From: JAZDGX01 sp964482205
Lineage (GTDB): Bacteria; Eisenbacteria; RBG-16-71-46; CAIMUX01; WJJG01
Assembly (NCBI GenBank): GCA_964482205.1
Contig: CAYZWI010000008.1
Span: 108,751-172,750, forward strand
DNA: 64,000 bases
Direction of reading: 5' to 3'
Made by a program: the position numbers and the translations under genes
Notes under the pieces: generated by a model
The model's input: only the letters and a program-made list of their open reading frames with translations
The model's database searches: none
What the model was told of the DNA's origin: nothing
Part shown: positions 55,881-63,673 of the stretch, in pieces
Layout of the letters: each line of letters starts with the position of its first letter
Position numbering within the stretch: the first letter of the stretch is position 1

Positions 55881-56512
55881 GCTAGAATACCTTTCCTCGT
55901 GACGACCGCTCGCCGCAGCAAGTCCCGATCGTCATGTCGAACATTGGCCTGAGAACCCCCCCAAGGAACCTTCGGGAAGAAGCGCCGGACATCGGCCCAT
56001 CTGCGGTCCCAGGAAGTGCCGGAGAACGGCTCGACGAGGGAAGGAGAAGTTCCGGGTTCAGCAGGATCTTGGCCCGGCAGACCCAGAGTGCGGATCGGGT
56101 TAGGCTGGCAATGAACTCCTTGGAAGCCCAAACTCAGGCGATTCGTGGCGCAGGAAAATCACAATTTGCAAACTCCACACACCACAAAGTGGAATATCGA
56201 CTCCTGGAGCGGGGATGTCAAGCGCTTTCGCGCTGGCGGAATGATCCGGCATGCGAGTCTCGTGCTATCCGAATGCTTGCCCGCCGCAAGTCCTTGCCGT
56301 GGAAGGAGGCGGACAAGGCTCCCGTGCTCCGCGATTATTCCATCGGGCGCAAGACAAGCCTTTCGAGAAGAGGGATGCTGCCCTGAACGATGGGCGGAAG
56401 TTGATGACTGGCGACGTTCGAGGTCGCTGACGCGGGCCAATCAGGTTGGCACCGGGATCAGGGCGTACCTGTCGTGGAAGGCAATCCCCAGAACGGTGAT
56501 GTCGAACGGGAC
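55881..56512. other. Non-coding region upstream of the RRM gene
   Basis: About 630 nt with no supported gene. The left part is the leader of the RRM gene (minus). The middle is unusually AT-rich compared with the window (56150-56200), and the right end runs into mobile-element remnants. Confidence 0.4.
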
Positions 56513-56863
56513 TCACGCAGCCAGGCGGTAATCGTGGATCAGGCCGCCGAGGACCGGGAGCGCCAGCAGCCTGCCCGTCGCAGGCGCTGGTTCCCTGAGC
56601 TCGGGAAACGGATCTGGGATCCCGTAGATCGCCTGGGATGGTCTGGCCCTGTTGTAGCACCGGACGTATTCGCTGACCACGCGACGGACGTGGTCGGGAT
56701 TCAGGAAGATGAAGTGGTCGAGCGCCTCCTGCCGCAGCGTGGCAGCATGGCTGGAGGAAGTGGCACCCAGCGCGGACGGACGGAGTCTTCGCGGAGCGCG
56801 GGCATACCTCTCCGTCATCCGGCTCGTGCTGTGGCCGAGCATCCGCTACTGCGGGCAACCCTC
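56513..56863 (-). pseudogene. Fused scar of a tyrosine recombinase end and a DDE transposase end
   Basis: One open frame encodes AMLGHSTSRMTERYAR (the LGHSS..TERYA end of tyrosine recombinases) and then, after a short junction, EALDHFIFLNPDHVRRVVSE with YVRCYNRARPSQAIYGIPDP and a LLALPVLGGLIHDYRLAA tail. The latter is the C-terminus of an integrase-core transposase. Both parents lack their N-terminal parts. The 5' end is bounded upstream by stops. Confidence 0.65.
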
Positions 56864-56999
56864 GAATGGCATGATCGGGGAAACCTCAGATAGCGTGATC
56901 ATGCTCACTGGCTCCGCTGCAACTGGGACTCGACGACGAGCCGATCGCCTAGCTGGGAAGCTCCGACAGCGAGACCGACTTCCAGATGCGCGTGATCGC

Positions 57000-57448
57000 C
57001 TGCAGCGCCGGCGGCCGGGACCGCCTATCACTGGCGCATGCGCGCGACGAGCGCGTCGCCTTTCTTCCCGCACACGGTCTGGCTGTCGTTGCCCGGCACG
57101 ACGCCTTCCGAGAAGCAGCTGCGGACTGCGGGAATGCCGCCGAGCGTCGCGGCGGATCTTCCGGTCGAGTCGTCCCTCGAGCTGTACTGCGCGGGAGCGA
57201 ATCCCTTCCTGGGCACGACGACCCTCGCCTTCTACCTGCCCGAGAGCGCGCCGGTCAGATTGAGCGTGCTCGACGTGAGCGGGCGCCGCGTGGCCAAGCT
57301 GCTCGACGGGGTCGTAGAAGGCGGCCGCCATGTCACTCTTTGGGATGGACGGGACGTCGCAGGGTCGGCGGCGCCGGGAGGCGTGTACTTCGCGCTGTTG
57401 GAGGCGGCGGGCGGGACGCGGACGGCGAAGCTCCTGCTGGCGCGGTAG
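57000..57448 (+). pseudogene. Truncated secreted protein with C-terminal FlgD-like Ig domain
   Basis: The frame opens just after TGA and encodes YHWRMRATSASPFFPHTVWL, typical of a Fn3/Ig-like linker in secreted FCB proteins, then ANPFLGTTTLAFYLPESAPV, RLSVLDVSGRRVAKLLDG and GGVYFALLEAAGGTRTAKLL ending LAR. The last part is the FlgD/T9SS-type C-terminal sorting Ig domain. It has no proper start or signal peptide. It is the end of a gene whose front has been lost, next to the transposase scar. Confidence 0.65.
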
Positions 57449-57488
57449 GCCTGGGATCCGAAAACGCGAGTGCTTGGAGGAGGGTGCA

Positions 57489-57605
57489 ATGAAGCCCGGA
57501 AGATGCATGCGTCTCGGAATCGCAGCGGTGCTTCCCGGCAGCTCGCTCCTCTTGTCGGCGGCGATTGGATCCGTGTCCATCGTCTTCTCGCTCTCGGCCA
57601 CGTAG
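57489..57605 (+). CDS. Short hydrophobic ORF with strong ribosome site, probable truncated gene start
   Basis: 38 residues, MKPGRCMRLGIAAVLPGSSL then LLSAAIGSVSIVFSLSAT. It has GGAGGAGGG just before the ATG. The sequence looks like a signal peptide that stops early. No continuation was found in nearby frames. Either a small membrane peptide or the remaining start of a secreted gene. Confidence 0.35.
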   Translation: MKPGRCMRLGIAAVLPGSSLLLSAAIGSVSIVFSLSAT

Positions 57606-57874
57606 GCACCCGCGGCGGCGATCCTGGCCGGCCATCGGACTGGATCCGTAAGCAGGGATGGGGTAGAATTGCAGCCATCGAGAGACGACGGTTGGGCGAA
57701 ACTGCCTGCCTGAATCGTCCGTCGATCCGAGCGTGCGCCCAGCCTGGTTCTCGCTAGAGCGATCATGAGAAGCGCGGCGCCGGTTCGAGCTTCCGTGACC
57801 GGACCATCCGTCCGACGAGACGGCCACCCGCGTTTCACTCCAGGATTCCGCTCGCCCTCCAAGGAGGTGCTCCC

Positions 57875-60028
57875 ATGAAGACCGCGATCCTGATCCTGGC
57901 CCTGGCGGTGGGCATCTTGTCGTCCGCCGCGCCCACTTGGGCGATGCCCGTTTCCCCACGCCTCCTCGAAGAGGCGCGCCGGTCGGCAGGCTTCGACGAT
58001 GCTCTGCTCGCCAAGCCCGACTACGTCGACTCCGGGTTCCCCATCCCGCCTGCAGGGCACCGCGGAACCTATCGGGTGCTCCTGCTGCTGATCGACTTCC
58101 ATGACGTCAACCACGCCTACGCCCCCGGGACCTTCGCCGACATGGCCTTCGGCCCTTGGGCCACGGGAAGCATGAGCGACTACTACACGCAGGTCTCCTA
58201 CTCCGCCATCTCTCTGAACGGGCAGGCGCTGGGCTGGTACGCCGCCGCGAACGACCGGAACTACTACGGGAACGGTCAGAAGGGATTCGGCACGTATCCG
58301 CAGAACGCGGCCCGGCTGGTCGAGGAAGCCGTGGACGCCGCCGAAGCCGCGGGGTGCGACTTCTCGCTCTATGACAACGACGGGGACGGCATGGCCGAAT
58401 CGATCATCGTCGTCCATTGCGGCGAGGGATTCGAGACGACGCTGGACTCCGATGACATCCAGGGCCACGTGTCTACCCTCACTCTCATGGGCGGCAGCGC
58501 CCGCAGCTACGACGGCGTGCTCATCGACCGCTACGCCTGCTGCCCCGAGCTGCAGGACGCTTCCCCCCTGACCCACGTGCAGATCGGCGTCTTCTGCCAT
58601 GAATACGGGCACATCCTCGGCCTTCCCGATCTCTACGACGTGTCGCGCTGGTGCACGGGCACCACGAGTTGGGGCATCGGCGCGTGGGGCTTGATGGCCT
58701 TCGGCGGCTGGGGCGGCGACGTCCAGTCTCCCGAGAGCCCCACGCACATGTGCGCCTGGTCGAAGATGAAGCTCGGCTGGCTGACGCCGACCCTGAAAGC
58801 CGATTGGTCGGGCGCCTGGATCCTCGACAACGCCGAGCAGCATGCGGATGCATTGATGCTGGGAGCGAACGGCCCGGAGACGGAGTATTTCCTAGTCGAG
58901 CACCGCGACAACCAGACGGGGTTCGACCGCAGCCTGCCCGGCCGCGGCCTGCTCATCTATCACGTCGACGAGACGGTCACCACCGGCAACGACTGCGAGA
59001 ACGGCGGTGCCTGCACCTCGGGAGGGTTCCACTACCGGGTCGCCATCGAACAGCCCGACGGGAACCATGATCTCGACTGCGGAAGCTACACCGACTATGC
59101 GGACGCGGGCGACCTCTACCCCTACGGCTCGGCCGACGAGTTCACGGACTTGACGATCCCCGATTCGGACCGCTACGGCGGCTTCGCCTCGGACGTCTCC
59201 GTGACCGACATCCATTTCACCCAGAGCTACCCGGCAAGCCAGATGGCCTTCAACGTGACCAGCGGCGACTCGTATCCCCTCCTCGCCTACGACGACGGGT
59301 ACTACGACACGTGCTACTCGTACGCCGACGGCGGCGGCTTCGCCGTGCGCATGACGCCGCCCCAGTACCCGGCCCGGGTGCAGGGCGCCTTCTTCATGCT
59401 CTGCAGCTACTATGCGACGACGTTCCAATGCAGGATCTGGGACGCCGCGGGGACCGGCGGAGCGCCTGGCGCCCCCTTGTGCCCGGTGCATACGGTGAGC
59501 GGCGCAACTGCCTACGCGTGGACCTATGAGGACTTCTCATCCGAGCAGATCGTTCTCGACTCGGGCGACTTCTGGGTGGTCTACATCCAGAACAGCAGCT
59601 CGCAGCTCCTCTCCGACACCGACTCTCCCTGGTCGGGAAGAACGAAGCTCTTCTGGTCGGGCGCCTTCAGCGCCGACAACGGAGCCTACGGCAACTACAT
59701 GATCCGCGCCGCAGTCGACATCACCGTTCCCTCGGGCATCGGCTCCCTCGGCGAGCCCGGGTGGTCGCTGGCCGTGGGACCCAATCCCTTCTGCCGGCAG
59801 ACCGCGCTCTCCTTCGCGACCAGCCGGCCGCGGCAGGTGGCCTTCAGCGTCTACGACATCGCCGGCCGACTCGTCCACGGCATGGAGGAGACGTTCGGCG
59901 CCGGGACGCATTCGATCGTCTGGAACGGCACGAACGATCGTGGCGAGCCGGTCGGGAGCGGAGTGTACCTGTATCGGTTCGACTCGGAGGGCTTGCACCG
60001 TTCGGGGCGGCTGATCCGGCTCGAGTAG
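57875..60028 (+). CDS. Secreted M6-family metalloprotease with C-terminal FlgD-like domain
   Basis: 717 residues. AAGGAGG before the ATG; signal peptide (TAILILALAVGILSSAAPTW). The peptidase domain has the zinc motif HEYGHILGLPDLYD and SPLTHVQIGVFCHEYGH, with the SWGIGAWGLMAFGGW segment seen in M6 enzymes (immune inhibitor A type). A middle beta region follows. The last 90 residues (LAVGPNPFCRQTALSFATSR, then VYDIAGRLVHGMEETFGAG, then SGVYLYRFDSEG) are an FlgD-like Ig domain, so export or surface attachment is expected. Complete gene, unlike the truncated neighbour. Confidence 0.92.
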   Translation: MKTAILILALAVGILSSAAPTWAMPVSPRLLEEARRSAGFDDALLAKPDYVDSGFPIPPAGHRGTYRVLLLLIDFHDVNHAYAPGTFADMAFGPWATGSMSDYYTQVSYSAISLNGQALGWYAAANDRNYYGNGQKGFGTYPQNAARLVEEAVDAAEAAGCDFSLYDNDGDGMAESIIVVHCGEGFETTLDSDDIQGHVSTLTLMGGSARSYDGVLIDRYACCPELQDASPLTHVQIGVFCHEYGHILGLPDLYDVSRWCTGTTSWGIGAWGLMAFGGWGGDVQSPESPTHMCAWSKMKLGWLTPTLKADWSGAWILDNAEQHADALMLGANGPETEYFLVEHRDNQTGFDRSLPGRGLLIYHVDETVTTGNDCENGGACTSGGFHYRVAIEQPDGNHDLDCGSYTDYADAGDLYPYGSADEFTDLTIPDSDRYGGFASDVSVTDIHFTQSYPASQMAFNVTSGDSYPLLAYDDGYYDTCYSYADGGGFAVRMTPPQYPARVQGAFFMLCSYYATTFQCRIWDAAGTGGAPGAPLCPVHTVSGATAYAWTYEDFSSEQIVLDSGDFWVVYIQNSSSQLLSDTDSPWSGRTKLFWSGAFSADNGAYGNYMIRAAVDITVPSGIGSLGEPGWSLAVGPNPFCRQTALSFATSRPRQVAFSVYDIAGRLVHGMEETFGAGTHSIVWNGTNDRGEPVGSGVYLYRFDSEGLHRSGRLIRLE

Positions 60029-60443
60029 TCTGCTCCTCTTCGGGCGGTCCAGCGGTGTCTGCGTGCGCGGCATCGCCTGCGACGGGACCTGCTTCCGCGT
60101 GGCGGGCGACTTCGCTACCGCGCGAGGCCGGGGGAGAGTGTGCCGAAAGCGCTGCTCCGGGCAATCGATTGCGATCACCCGGAACCGCCTGCAGCCTGGC
60201 ACTCTGACAGCTTTCAGGGGCTTTCTTTGTGCCTGGGATCGGCTTATGGGCCTCTCCTTGACCGTGGCACGCAACTGGCCTAGTCTTCCGGGCAAATGGA
60301 GGACAGCCAGTGCTGTACTGTGGTGATCCTGTCGGGCTGGAAAGAGGGGGGACCGCGCCGTTCGCCGTTTCTTCGCCGCATGAGGGCTGAAACCACTGGA
60401 GACCAACGCAAAAGACCGGAAGCCCTGGCCCGGGCAAGAGAAG
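60029..60443. other. Intergenic region between the M6 gene and the tRNA-Cys terminator
   Basis: About 415 nt. No supported gene on either strand; no clean promoter recognised. It lies outside the integrated element, on the host side. Confidence 0.35.
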
Positions 60444-60471
60444 AGCCCAGAGAGCCGTAACTCCCTGGGCT
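60444..60471 (-). terminator. Terminator after the tRNA-Cys-like locus
   Basis: On the minus strand AGCCCAGGGAG pairs with CTCTCTGGGCT (11 bp with one wobble or mismatch) around a 6-nt loop, followed by CTTCTCTT. It is downstream of the 3' end of the tRNA-Cys-like sequence, as expected for its native terminator. Confidence 0.6.
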
Positions 60472-60520
60472 TCGACGTATTCTGTTGGCCGACTTGCTCT
60501 TCAATGGGTCTTCAGAACTG

Positions 60521-60594
60521 AGGCGCCAACCGGATTCGAACCGGTGATAACGGTTTTGCAGGCTGTCTGCTTTCCCCGGTAATGCCTTGGCGCC
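60521..60594 (-). tRNA. tRNA-Cys (GCA)-like sequence, probable att half-site
   Basis: The minus strand has acceptor GGCGCCA/TGGCGCC, a perfect T-arm (ACCGG-TTCGAAT-CCGGT), anticodon loop CTGCAAA (GCA) and 74-nt length. The 3' half matches canonical tRNA-Cys. The 5' half does not: no D stem forms and the anticodon stem has two mismatches (29-41 and 31-39). The integrase gene ends 7 nt from its 5' side and the native terminator follows its 3' side. This fits a phage or ICE att site where the tRNA 3' half was kept and the 5' half came from the element. A divergent functional tRNA is the alternative. Confidence 0.6.
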
Positions 60595-60601
60595 AGTTGA
60601 G

Positions 60602-61579
60602 TTAGTTTGCCGCTTCTACCGCGTTTTCTACCGTTTGAATCCTGACGGCTTCCCGCTGGACGGCTTCATCGGAGAGCTTGGCGTACCGCTGAGTCGTCAC
60701 GACCGAGCTGTGACCCAGGAGCTGCTGGAGTGCCGAGAGACTTCCGCCCCGCTCGATCCAGCGGCAGGCGAAGGTGTGCCGCAGCTGGTGGGGGTGAAAT
60801 CCAGACACTCCCGAAAGCTCCCTCGCTTTCCGGGTGAAGTAGCCCGAGGATTTGACTGAGAACGGGACAAGCCGTCCGACCCGGCCTTTGACCTCGGACG
60901 CGAACTCTCCCAGCGGAACGCGCCGCACCTTGCCGCTCTTGGTCTGATGGACGAGGAGAACCCCGCCTGAGATGTCAGAGACTTGCGCCCGGCAGAGCTC
61001 TCCCCACCGAAGCCCCGAAGCCAATCCAAAACGGCAGACGAAGCCGAACGGGTCAGGAAGGCCGGCGACGGAGCTCGCCTCAGCCTCGGAGAGCCTGTCC
61101 GGCGGCCGCTCCTGAATCTTCGGCAAGAGCTTCTTGGGAACGGGTGACCTATCAACCAGGCCCGAATCCTCGGCCCAGGAGAAGAAGCATCGGGCGTCCG
61201 AGAGCAGGTGAGCCACCGTCTGGGGTGACAGGTGAGTCTTCTCGAGCGCGACCCGAAAGAGCCGCAAGTCATCCGGCCTCACCCTCTCCAGCAGGAAGTG
61301 CCCCAGCTGGGGAACAAGCCACTGGTTCGCTCTGTCCTCGGCCAACTTCTGCCCCTTCTCGTTCCGTGCCGTCCTGATGTAGGTCTGAAGCCACCGGCCG
61401 ACGGCCTCAGCGACCGAAAGCTTTGATCGCGGCGTCTCTTCGGCGGAGAGCTTCCTGGCCCGTCGCACCGCCTCTTGGTAGTCCCGACCGAGTCTTATCC
61501 ATCTATCCTTTCCTCCGCGCCTGTCCCGAAAGTACCAAGACGGGCCGCGGCGGATTACGCCCCTCGGCGGTCTCGGCAT
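60602..61579 (-). CDS. Tyrosine recombinase, integrase of the element
   Basis: About 325 residues. ATG 61579 has AAAGGAGG 4 nt upstream. Catalytic residues are present: R in ASGLRWGELCRAQV, the beta-strand Lys (TKSGKVRRVPL), HxxR in HPHQLRHTFACRWI, H/G in LLGHSSVVTTQRYAKL with Tyr as nucleophile. N-terminal SAM-like DNA-binding region (VAEAVGRWLQTYIRTARNEK). It lies beside the tRNA-Cys-like att site. Integrates and excises the element. Its start overlaps the excisionase-like gene by 25 nt. Confidence 0.93.
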   Translation of the reverse strand: MPRPPRGVIRRGPSWYFRDRRGGKDRWIRLGRDYQEAVRRARKLSAEETPRSKLSVAEAVGRWLQTYIRTARNEKGQKLAEDRANQWLVPQLGHFLLERVRPDDLRLFRVALEKTHLSPQTVAHLLSDARCFFSWAEDSGLVDRSPVPKKLLPKIQERPPDRLSEAEASSVAGLPDPFGFVCRFGLASGLRWGELCRAQVSDISGGVLLVHQTKSGKVRRVPLGEFASEVKGRVGRLVPFSVKSSGYFTRKARELSGVSGFHPHQLRHTFACRWIERGGSLSALQQLLGHSSVVTTQRYAKLSDEAVQREAVRIQTVENAVEAAN

Positions 61580-61755
61580 GCTCCCTCCTTTCGTGCCTCG
61601 ACCCACCGAAGAAGCTCGGCTTCGAGAAACCTAATCCGGCCGCCTAATCGGACGCAAGGGATGAGCCCCTTCCTCGTCCACTCGTAGATGGTGGAAGGTT
61701 TGAGCTTCAGCCAATGGGCGACTTCCTTGACCGTGAGTAACTGGGATTGCTCCAT
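61555..61755 (-). CDS. Excisionase-like HTH protein
   Basis: 66 residues. MEQSQLLTVKEVAHWLKLKP-STIYEWTRKGLIPCVRLG-GRIRF is a MerR/HTH_17-type DNA-binding core as in phage excisionases. It ends 25 nt inside the integrase gene, so the pair is coupled. Start ATG 61755; a longer in-frame start exists upstream but lacks sequence support. It probably directs excision with the integrase. Confidence 0.85.
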   Translation of the reverse strand: MEQSQLLTVKEVAHWLKLKPSTIYEWTRKGLIPCVRLGGRIRFLEAELLRWVEARKEGACRDRRGA

Positions 61756-61831
61756 GAAAACTGGGAGTGAATAAGGCGACCACATTCCTGCCTTACTTCC
61801 GTCCGGTTAGGTAGAAGGGAGGGCAAACACA

Positions 61832-61993
61832 ATGCCCCAGGACACGTTCACGATCCCGGTCAAGGTCGCGACCGAACTCTTGCCCCAGCTATCAAAGGCC
61901 AAGATGAAGCTCGTGCTCGAAGCCATCCAGGAAACCTACAAACTCGGCTACGAGGCGGGGGTGAAGGATGCGAAAGCTACTCCTCGTCCTTAG
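61832..61993 (+). CDS. Small hypothetical protein of the element
   Basis: 53 residues (MPQDTFTIPVKVATELLPQL then SKAKMKLVLEAIQETYKLGY and a short tail). AGGGAGGG lies about 9 nt before the ATG. It overlaps the next gene by 26 nt. It is divergent from integrase and excisionase. Helical, no recognised domain. First gene of the plus-strand module. Confidence 0.65.
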   Translation: MPQDTFTIPVKVATELLPQLSKAKMKLVLEAIQETYKLGYEAGVKDAKATPRP

Positions 61994-62477
61994 TCTGCTC
62001 GCTTCCTCGGCTCTTGCTCAGGAAGGGTTTTTCCTACCGGACGGCGGGGTGGCTTGGGTCGAGCACGGCGACACGATTATCCAGCAGGGAATACCGGAGC
62101 CGGACTGGAAGCCGACGCCAGCCGACCTTGAGCGGGTGAAAACCGCGCCGGCCAGAATCAAGGCCGCTGAAGAATCGCTCCGCTCGGCCTGGGAATCTGA
62201 GTACGGCAAGAATCCAGCGCCCGTTCCGGCGACTGTTGTTGAGCTTGCGGATGTGACGGCATCCGACCAGGACGACGCCGGCACCTTCGCGACCGCCTTG
62301 ATTGTCCTCATCGTTTTCGGCGCTCTGTGCTTGCTCGTTCCGCTCGGCAAACAGCCCGTCCCGACACCGCGAATCATACCCAGAGCTCCGGTCACACCGC
62401 CGCCCGCCATTCACGTTGCGAGCAAACCCAGAACCAGGACGCGCGTCGTCTACCGTTGTCCACTTGACCGTCACTGA
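61968..62477 (+). CDS. Exported or membrane hypothetical protein of the element
   Basis: 169 residues. Signal peptide (MRKLLLVLSLLASSALA), a charged helical mid part, one membrane helix (ATALIVLIVFGALCLLVPLG), then a Pro/Arg-rich tail. No ribosome site is needed because of overlap with the gene before it. No family recognised. Could be an envelope component of the element. Confidence 0.6.
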   Translation: MRKLLLVLSLLASSALAQEGFFLPDGGVAWVEHGDTIIQQGIPEPDWKPTPADLERVKTAPARIKAAEESLRSAWESEYGKNPAPVPATVVELADVTASDQDDAGTFATALIVLIVFGALCLLVPLGKQPVPTPRIIPRAPVTPPPAIHVASKPRTRTRVVYRCPLDRH

Positions 62478-62637
62478 GGAAAGCGCATACTGAAACCAGA
62501 AGCATTCCCGTCCTTTTTCCGCAGCCCGCTTGCCAAGCCCTGGCCTGCAATACTTGAGCGGCACACTAACCAGAGACGCCTACCCTCCGTGGGTCTTCCG
62601 TGCGTAACGCTTTCAATGAGCTTGTCTGGGGCTTGGC

Positions 62638-62721
62638 TCTTCTCCCCCGATTCTATCGGGAAACCAGTATTTCTCCTGACCGTCTTCGATATTCACGGTC
62701 GGGGGAGAGGAAACAAATACT
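62638..62721 (+). promoter_or_regulatory. Candidate pseudoknotted leader RNA before the metallophosphoesterase
   Basis: TCTTCTCCCCCGA (62638-62650) pairs with TCGGGGGAGAGGA (62699-62711), 13 bp with one G-U. AGTATTT (62666-62672) pairs with AAATACT (62715-62721). The two helices cross, so both together make a pseudoknot. Inside, GACCGT/ACGGTC (62678-62683/62695-62700) can form. A competing local hairpin CCCGAT-TCT-ATCGGG would open the long helix. This switch-like arrangement lies just before the ATG at 62734. Not matched to a known riboswitch by eye. Confidence 0.45.
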
Positions 62722-62733
62722 AAATGACCCCGT

Positions 62734-63480
62734 ATGCTTCCAGCCTACGAGCGGTCTGTCTTCTTGCCCGACGCGCATATTCCGTATCTTGATCCCGGCG
62801 CGTTTCAGACCGCGTTAGCCTTCCTCCGCTTCTACAAGCCCCACATCGTCGTTCAGCTGGGCGACCTGGTGGACTTCTATTCGCTCTCACGCTTCTGCAA
62901 AGACCCGGCCAGGCTGACCGACCTGCAGGAAGAACTCGACGAAGCCCGGCTCATTCTCGGCAAGATACGCGACGCCGCCCCAGAGGCGGTTTTCTACTTC
63001 CTACGGGGAAACCACGAGATGCGGCTAACCAAGCACCTCTGGACGAAAGCTCCTGAATTCTCGAAGCTCCGTTCGCTCCAACTTGATTCGCTTCTCGGCC
63101 TGAAGGAACGGAAGATTGAGTACGTGGAGAGCGGGGTCATGCAGCTCCACGGCTTCATCATCAAGCACGGCAATCTCGTTCGGTCCCGATCCGGTTACAC
63201 CGCCACCGGCGAGCTGGAGAAGTCAGGGACATCGGGCGTTTCCGGCCACTCCCACCGAGCCGCCCAGGTCTACAAGCGCAACGTTTCCGGCATGTTCTCT
63301 TGGACTGAGGCCGGTTGCCTCTGCGACCTGAACCCGGAGTATGCCGAGGGCCAGGTTCTCGACTGGATTCATTCGATCGCCTACGGCACGTTCGAAAAGG
63401 AAGGTAACCGCTTTGAAATCCACCTGGCTCCAATCGTGAAGAACAAGATTGTCATCGCCGGACGTGAAATCATCCCCTGA
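62734..63480 (+). CDS. Metallophosphoesterase (calcineurin-like) of the element
   Basis: 248 residues. Metal motifs in order: FLPDAHIPYLD (DxH), VVQLGDLVDFYSL (GDxxD), YFLRGNHEMRL (GNHE), FIIKHGNLV and GVSGHSHRAAQVYK (GHxH). Phage-type phosphoesterases of this size are common in replication or DNA-modification modules. Substrate not determined (nucleotide or DNA ends possible). The ATG has no strong ribosome site; GAGAGGA lies inside the leader structure 23 nt upstream. Confidence 0.85.
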   Translation: MLPAYERSVFLPDAHIPYLDPGAFQTALAFLRFYKPHIVVQLGDLVDFYSLSRFCKDPARLTDLQEELDEARLILGKIRDAAPEAVFYFLRGNHEMRLTKHLWTKAPEFSKLRSLQLDSLLGLKERKIEYVESGVMQLHGFIIKHGNLVRSRSGYTATGELEKSGTSGVSGHSHRAAQVYKRNVSGMFSWTEAGCLCDLNPEYAEGQVLDWIHSIAYGTFEKEGNRFEIHLAPIVKNKIVIAGREIIP

Positions 63481-63535
63481 TTTAATAGGTTTCGGCCCCA
63501 CACCTACTAATTCCGAGTTATCCACTCCCCATGTT

Positions 63536-63567
63536 TTGACGACTTCCGTGATAACTGCTACTATGAT
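63536..63567 (+). promoter_or_regulatory. Possible promoter of the HTH replication-type gene
   Basis: TTGACG (63536-63541) and TATGAT (63562-63567), spacing 20 nt, longer than ideal. An overlapping GATAAT (63565-63570) is an alternative -10 box. It lies just before the attenuator-like leader. Confidence 0.35.
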
Positions 63568-63577
63568 AATTAGCGCA

Positions 63578-63644
63578 GTGTTGTGGACTGCAACCAGAGA
63601 GTCCGGTTTGCGGCGGCCACAACACGCCGCGAATCGGGCTTTTT
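63578..63644 (+). terminator. Leader terminator with competing antiterminator, attenuator-like
   Basis: CCGGTTTGCGGCG (63603-63615) pairs with CGCCGCGAATCGG (63625-63637), 13 bp with two wobbles, followed by TTTTT (63640-63644): a textbook intrinsic terminator. GTGTTGTGG (63578-63586) pairs perfectly over 9 bp with CCACAACAC (63617-63625), which includes the terminator loop and one stem base. The two helices exclude each other or form a pseudoknot, so the leader can switch. Confidence 0.55.
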
Positions 63645-63673
63645 GTTTACAGCCCTCCTCATCCTACCCACCC

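Noticed and set aside
55934..56386. Plus-strand frame upstream of the RRM gene
   Set aside because: No ribosome site, no family likeness and AT-rich patches interrupt coding character.
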